A DNA stretch of 64,000 nt from NCBI RefSeq assembly GCF_018130825.1, contig NZ_JAFCJS010000003.1, positions 1,008,772 through 1,072,771 of the forward strand, given 5' to 3'. Numbering within the stretch: position 1 is the stretch's first letter; every line of letters starts with the position of its first letter. This document shows, in pieces, positions 60,723 to 64,000 of the stretch. A model generated the notes under the pieces. The model was given only the letters and a program-made list of their open reading frames with translations, searched no databases and was not told the origin of the DNA. This DNA is from Bradyrhizobium liaoningense (lineage in GTDB: Bacteria > Pseudomonadota > Alphaproteobacteria > Rhizobiales > Xanthobacteraceae). Position numbers and translations under genes: made by a program.

Positions 60723-61190
60723 GTGACGACCATCGGGGTGATTTCGGACACGCACGGGCTGCTGCGGCCGGAAGTCGAGCATTGCTTTGCCGGGGTCGCG
60801 CATATCATTCATGCCGGCGACATCGGCGCCGAACATGTGCTGGAGGGGCTTCGCAGGATCGCGCCGGTTACGGCCATCCGCGGGAATGTCGATAGCGGCG
60901 ATTTGGCGCGGAACTATCGAGAGACGGAAACCGTGCGCCTCGGGCGATACGTATTCTATGTCCTGCATGATCTGAACGAGCTCGAGAGCAAACCAGCCCC
61001 CGACGGCATCGATGCCGTGATTTGCGGTCATTCGCATCGCGCGAGCGTCAGGACGGCCAACGGCGTGCTTTATCTAAATCCTGGAAGCGCCGGACCGAGG
61101 CGCTTCAAGCTCCCGATCACGCTGGCGACGCTCGATCTGGATGAAAGTACCGAACTTCGACCGGTCCTGCATACGCTTGGCGGGACCTAG
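60723..61190 (+). CDS. YfcE-type metallophosphoesterase
   Basis: The 155-residue calcineurin-like protein has IGVISDTHGLL, HAGDIGAEHVLEGL, RGNVDSGD, CGHSHRA and LNPGSAGPRR, which together supply the dinuclear metal site of MJ0936/YfcE phosphodiesterases. The physiological substrate is unknown. GTG at 60723 with AGGAG upstream matches the family start. Confidence 0.87.
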   Translation: MTTIGVISDTHGLLRPEVEHCFAGVAHIIHAGDIGAEHVLEGLRRIAPVTAIRGNVDSGDLARNYRETETVRLGRYVFYVLHDLNELESKPAPDGIDAVICGHSHRASVRTANGVLYLNPGSAGPRRFKLPITLATLDLDESTELRPVLHTLGGT

Positions 61191-61379
61191 CCAAAGGCAG
61201 CTCGACGTTATGATTTTCCGTCAAAAGTTGCTCGATGGGGCATTTTGGAACGATCTTATAACTTTGCGTTGTCTTACATCACCGGCAGATAGTCCTGGGC
61301 GCCGGTGCCGAGAGTGTAGCGCTCCCGCCTGACAGGCCGGAGTGGTTTGCACCGTTCGGGTCTCGAATAGGAGCATCCG

Positions 61380-62108
61380 ATGCCGGCAAACCTCGCTGCG
61401 GCGCTGATCACGAAGCTGACTGTGTCCAACGATCTGGATGCCGACGACATCCGCGCCATTCACGGCCTGCGGATTCGCGAGCGGCATCTCGACGCCGGCG
61501 AAATCATCGTGAGCGACGGAGAGCGGCCCAGCGACTGTTGCCTGATCGCGAATGGATTCGCGTTCCGGTCGAAGACGACGGCGGATGGAGATCGACAGGT
61601 TCTCTCCATCCACATACCCGGCGAAATTCCTGACCTTCAAAGCCTTCATCTCAAGGTCATGGATCATGATCTTGTCACCGTCACGCGTTGCAGCCTGGGC
61701 TTCATCTCGCACGATGATCTGAGAGGGATCAATCAGCGACGCCCGAACCTGGCAGCGGCACTGTGGCGCGAATCGTTGATTGATGGAGCGATCTTCAGGG
61801 AATGGATCGTCAATGTCGGACGAAGGGAGGCTACACCGAGAATGGCCCACCTCCTGATTGAACTGCATCAGAGGCTCAAGGCGATCGGGCATACCCGAGA
61901 CGGGGAGTTCGGCTTGCCCATTACTCAAGCCGACCTCGGAGATTGCCTGGGATTGTCGGTGGTGCATACCAACCGGGTGCTCCAGAACCTCCGCAAGGAA
62001 GGGCTGGTGGCGGTGAGCAGATCAGAGTTTCACATCCTCAAACCCAGGGAGATGGAAGAGCTGGCAGGCTTCGACCCGACCTATCTCCATCTCAGTCCGA
62101 GCACTTAA
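61380..62108 (+). CDS. Crp/Fnr-family transcriptional regulator
   Basis: The 242-residue protein has a cyclic-nucleotide-binding-like N-terminal domain (LDAGEIIVSDGERPSDCCLIANGFAFRSK) and a Crp-type helix-turn-helix (LPITQADLGDCLGLSVVHTNRVLQNLRKEGLV). No Cys cluster for an oxygen-sensing 4Fe-4S group is present, so it is not an FNR/FixK-type oxygen sensor of the classic form. The effector is unknown. Confidence 0.87.
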   Translation: MPANLAAALITKLTVSNDLDADDIRAIHGLRIRERHLDAGEIIVSDGERPSDCCLIANGFAFRSKTTADGDRQVLSIHIPGEIPDLQSLHLKVMDHDLVTVTRCSLGFISHDDLRGINQRRPNLAAALWRESLIDGAIFREWIVNVGRREATPRMAHLLIELHQRLKAIGHTRDGEFGLPITQADLGDCLGLSVVHTNRVLQNLRKEGLVAVSRSEFHILKPREMEELAGFDPTYLHLSPST

Positions 62109-62317
62109 CTGAGCTTTTGGGCCCGCACATCGATGCGGTAGAGCGGATCACCCTCCCGGTGGACAACAAGGGACCAATCGCCTCCATTGGAGCTGAGTGT
62201 CGATTCAATGTCCCTCACCGTGCGGAGAGCCTGGTGCCAGGCTGCCTCATCGTCCGGCAGTTCTTCGCTGTCAGAGAAATCACCGCCGTCCGTGATCTTG
62301 AAGGAATATCGTACCAT
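62105..62317 (-). CDS. DUF6894-like small protein
   Basis: The 70-residue protein begins MVRYSFKITDGGDFSDSEELPDDEAAW, matching the short DUF6894 family typical of Bradyrhizobium and Methylobacterium. Its 3' end overlaps the regulator's stop by 4 nt in convergent orientation. Function is unknown. Confidence 0.65.
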   Translation of the reverse strand: MVRYSFKITDGGDFSDSEELPDDEAAWHQALRTVRDIESTLSSNGGDWSLVVHREGDPLYRIDVRAQKLS

Positions 62318-62714
62318 CCAGGTGAACGGCGGGACCCGCAACGCGTTCCTAACCGTCAGCGTAGATAGCGATTGGCAAGCCCGACCGACAGGAACCGGAC
62401 GGGTAGAGAGAGGTTGCTCAGAACCAGCCACGAGAGGTTTTCCGATGGACCTGAGAGACGCCTCCGCAATGACCGAAGCATCCGGCCTTCCTGATGATCC
62501 CAGCGTTGAGAACGCCCCGGCCGCATCCGGCGCACGGAGAGCGAACACACGGCAATCTGAACCAGCTGGGGAGACGGCCGCAGCGCGCCGCTCCGGTCGC
62601 TGGCCGCGGCGTTCGTGATTGGCGTCCTCGTCGCGCGGCGCCGCTAGACGAAGATAGGAACGTCTCTTCCGGCGACAGGTTGCGCCAACGAAGGCGGTCA
62701 AATGACAGTGTGAT
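62318..62714. other. About 400 bp with no supported gene
   Basis: One short frame from 62443 (MDLRDASAMTEASG) lacks a ribosome-binding site and a domain. I see no tRNA, repeat or terminator. Confidence 0.4.
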
Positions 62715-62717
62715 GTG

Positions 62718-62981
62718 ATGACGCATATCATCTTCAGCGACTACCGCAATCCAGCCGCCGAGCAGGCATATGATATCGCGTGGGACTTTCTCGAGCGCAC
62801 GGGGGCGATCCGGGATGAATTCGAAGCGTGCGTATTCCTCGCGCAGCGCGTCGCCACGATGGTTGAGGAAGGACAGACCAATCGCATCCGGATGGCCAAT
62901 CGCGCGATCTCCGAATATCAGCATCACATCAGCGAAGGCGATGATCTCGCTCGCTGTGGCGGCTGTCGCGGCGCGCACTGA
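62718..62981 (+). CDS. Small hypothetical protein
   Basis: The 87-residue protein (MTHIIFSDYRNPAAEQAYDIAW) is mostly helical in appearance and has a C-terminal CGGC that could bind a metal or form a disulphide. An in-frame GTG lies 3 nt upstream. Nothing in the context shows a function. Confidence 0.55.
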   Translation: MTHIIFSDYRNPAAEQAYDIAWDFLERTGAIRDEFEACVFLAQRVATMVEEGQTNRIRMANRAISEYQHHISEGDDLARCGGCRGAH

Positions 62982-63182
62982 ACCTGCGGACCGCCCTCCG
63001 GCGCCGAAGCCCTTGCCCAAAAAATGCCAAGGCGGCGATCCGGGATCATCGTCGGGCTTGCGACGCCGCTAACCCTTGTCCCATATTGGGTTGACCCCGG
63101 CGGCCGATCTGTCAGAGAAGGACGGCGGCCGAAACGGGAATCCGGCGGCCCCTCGGAGCGCTGTTGGGAGTGGGTAGCACAT

Positions 63183-64000
63183 ATGGCTGAGCGGATCGCT
63201 CTCATCACCGGCGTGACCGGCCAGGACGGCGCCTACCTCGCCGAATATCTGCTGTCGCTCGGCTATGTCGTGCACGGCATCAAGCGGCGCTCGTCCTCGT
63301 TCAACACGGCGCGGGTCGACCATCTCTACCAGGACCGGCATGTCGGCAACGTGCCGTTCCTGATGCACTATGGCGACATGACGGATTCGACCAATCTGAT
63401 CCGCCTGGTGCAGCAGATCCGCCCCACCGAGATCTACAATCTCGCCGCGCAAAGCCACGTCGGCGTCAGCTTCGAGAGCCCGGAATACACCGCCAATGCC
63501 GACGCCATCGGCGTGCTGCGCCTGCTGGAGGCGATCCGCATCCTCGGCATGGAGAAGGAGACGCGGTTCTACCAGGCTTCGACCTCCGAGCTCTACGGCC
63601 TCGTGCAGGAGATCCCGCAGAAGGAGACGACGCCGTTCTATCCGCGCTCGCCTTATGGCGTCGCCAAACTCTACGGCTACTGGATCACGGTGAACTACCG
63701 CGAAGCCTACGGCATGTTCGCGTCCAACGGCATCCTGTTCAACCATGAGAGCCCGATCCGCGGCGAGACGTTTGTGACGCGCAAGATCACGCGCGGCGTG
63801 TCGCGTATCGAGGTCGGGCTCGAAGACACGCTCTATCTCGGCAATCTCGAGGCCAGGCGCGACTGGGGCCATGCCAGGGATTACGTCGAGGGCATGCACA
63901 AGATCCTGCAGGCCGACAAGGCCGATGACTTCGTGCTCGCCACCGGCGAGATGCATTCGGTGCGCGAGATGGTCGAGCTGTCGTTCGCGCAGGTCGGCCG
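63183..64000 (+). CDS. gmd: GDP-mannose 4,6-dehydratase, 5' part (cut by window end)
   Basis: The first 272 residues are present. The NADP motif is ALITGVTGQDGAYLAEYLL, GDMTDSTNL and NLAAQSHVGVSF follow, and catalytic residues lie in STSELYGLVQE and YGVAKLYGYW, with NHESPIRGETFVTRKIT after them. The enzyme makes GDP-4-keto-6-deoxymannose for fucose- or rhamnose-type surface sugars. No stop is reached before 64000. ATG at 63183 fits the family start; partners such as fcl would lie beyond the window. Confidence 0.95.
   Translation, partial: MAERIALITGVTGQDGAYLAEYLLSLGYVVHGIKRRSSSFNTARVDHLYQDRHVGNVPFLMHYGDMTDSTNLIRLVQQIRPTEIYNLAAQSHVGVSFESPEYTANADAIGVLRLLEAIRILGMEKETRFYQASTSELYGLVQEIPQKETTPFYPRSPYGVAKLYGYWITVNYREAYGMFASNGILFNHESPIRGETFVTRKITRGVSRIEVGLEDTLYLGNLEARRDWGHARDYVEGMHKILQADKADDFVLATGEMHSVREMVELSFAQVG

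Overview
This is a high-GC alphaproteobacterial chromosome segment, most probably from Bradyrhizobium or a close relative. The basis is family-level recognition: DUF6894 and small rhizobial-type membrane proteins, a Gly/Tyr-rich secreted protein, many amino-acid ABC transporters with LysR/Lrp regulators, and a tRNA-Tyr flanked by a palindromic repeat. No rRNA or marker gene is present to fix the species. The window opens inside a methyltransferase gene and closes inside gmd.

Layout. 0-11 kb: two SAM methyltransferases, a cytochrome c/PQQ-propeller dehydrogenase, tRNA-Thr, small secreted proteins, tRNA-Tyr, rlmB, a luciferase-like oxidoreductase, then a LysR-controlled transporter/GAF/amidohydrolase operon running to 12.5 kb. 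12.55-15.2 kb: a low-GC-looking restriction-modification island (C5 methyltransferase, Vsr, and an opposed PD-(D/E)XK candidate endonuclease) inserted next to a UvrD-like helicase gene. A 47-nt degenerate copy of that helicase gene marks the left edge. 17-22.5 kb: a TMEM175-like channel, a YciI protein, a periplasmic binding protein and a hybrid sensor kinase, followed by tRNA-Gly.

23-60 kb is almost entirely amino-acid and amino-acid-derivative catabolism. (a) Lrp, ornithine cyclodeaminase and CtlX suit citrulline to ornithine to proline. (b) A ureohydrolase, an isoaspartyl dipeptidase-like enzyme, a PotABCD-type ABC transporter, an extra binding protein, an MmgE/PrpD protein and an argininosuccinate-lyase paralogue resemble the known epimerase/lyase pair that degrades iminodisuccinate-type N-substituted aspartates. 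(c) An AtoE-type carrier lies beside a 1140-residue fusion of a molybdopterin oxidoreductase with its own flavin/2Fe-2S reductase, next to a GntR regulator. (d) Aminotransferase, AmaB-like aldehyde dehydrogenase and HglS-like 2-oxoadipate decarboxylase, plus a lysine-dehydrogenase-like enzyme 3 kb away, give a plausible lysine to 2-hydroxyglutarate route. (e) A twofold binding-protein/racemase set with one ABC permease and ATPase, a D-amino-acid dehydrogenase and an aspartate dehydrogenase suits uptake and deamination of D/L (probably acidic) amino acids.

60-64 kb: small conserved genes, a YfcE-type phosphodiesterase, a Crp/Fnr regulator and the start of gmd (GDP-mannose 4,6-dehydratase). The two most novel-looking parts are the restriction-modification island with its helicase fossil and the PrpD/lyase cluster. 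Functions are inferred from motifs and gene order only; no database search was run.
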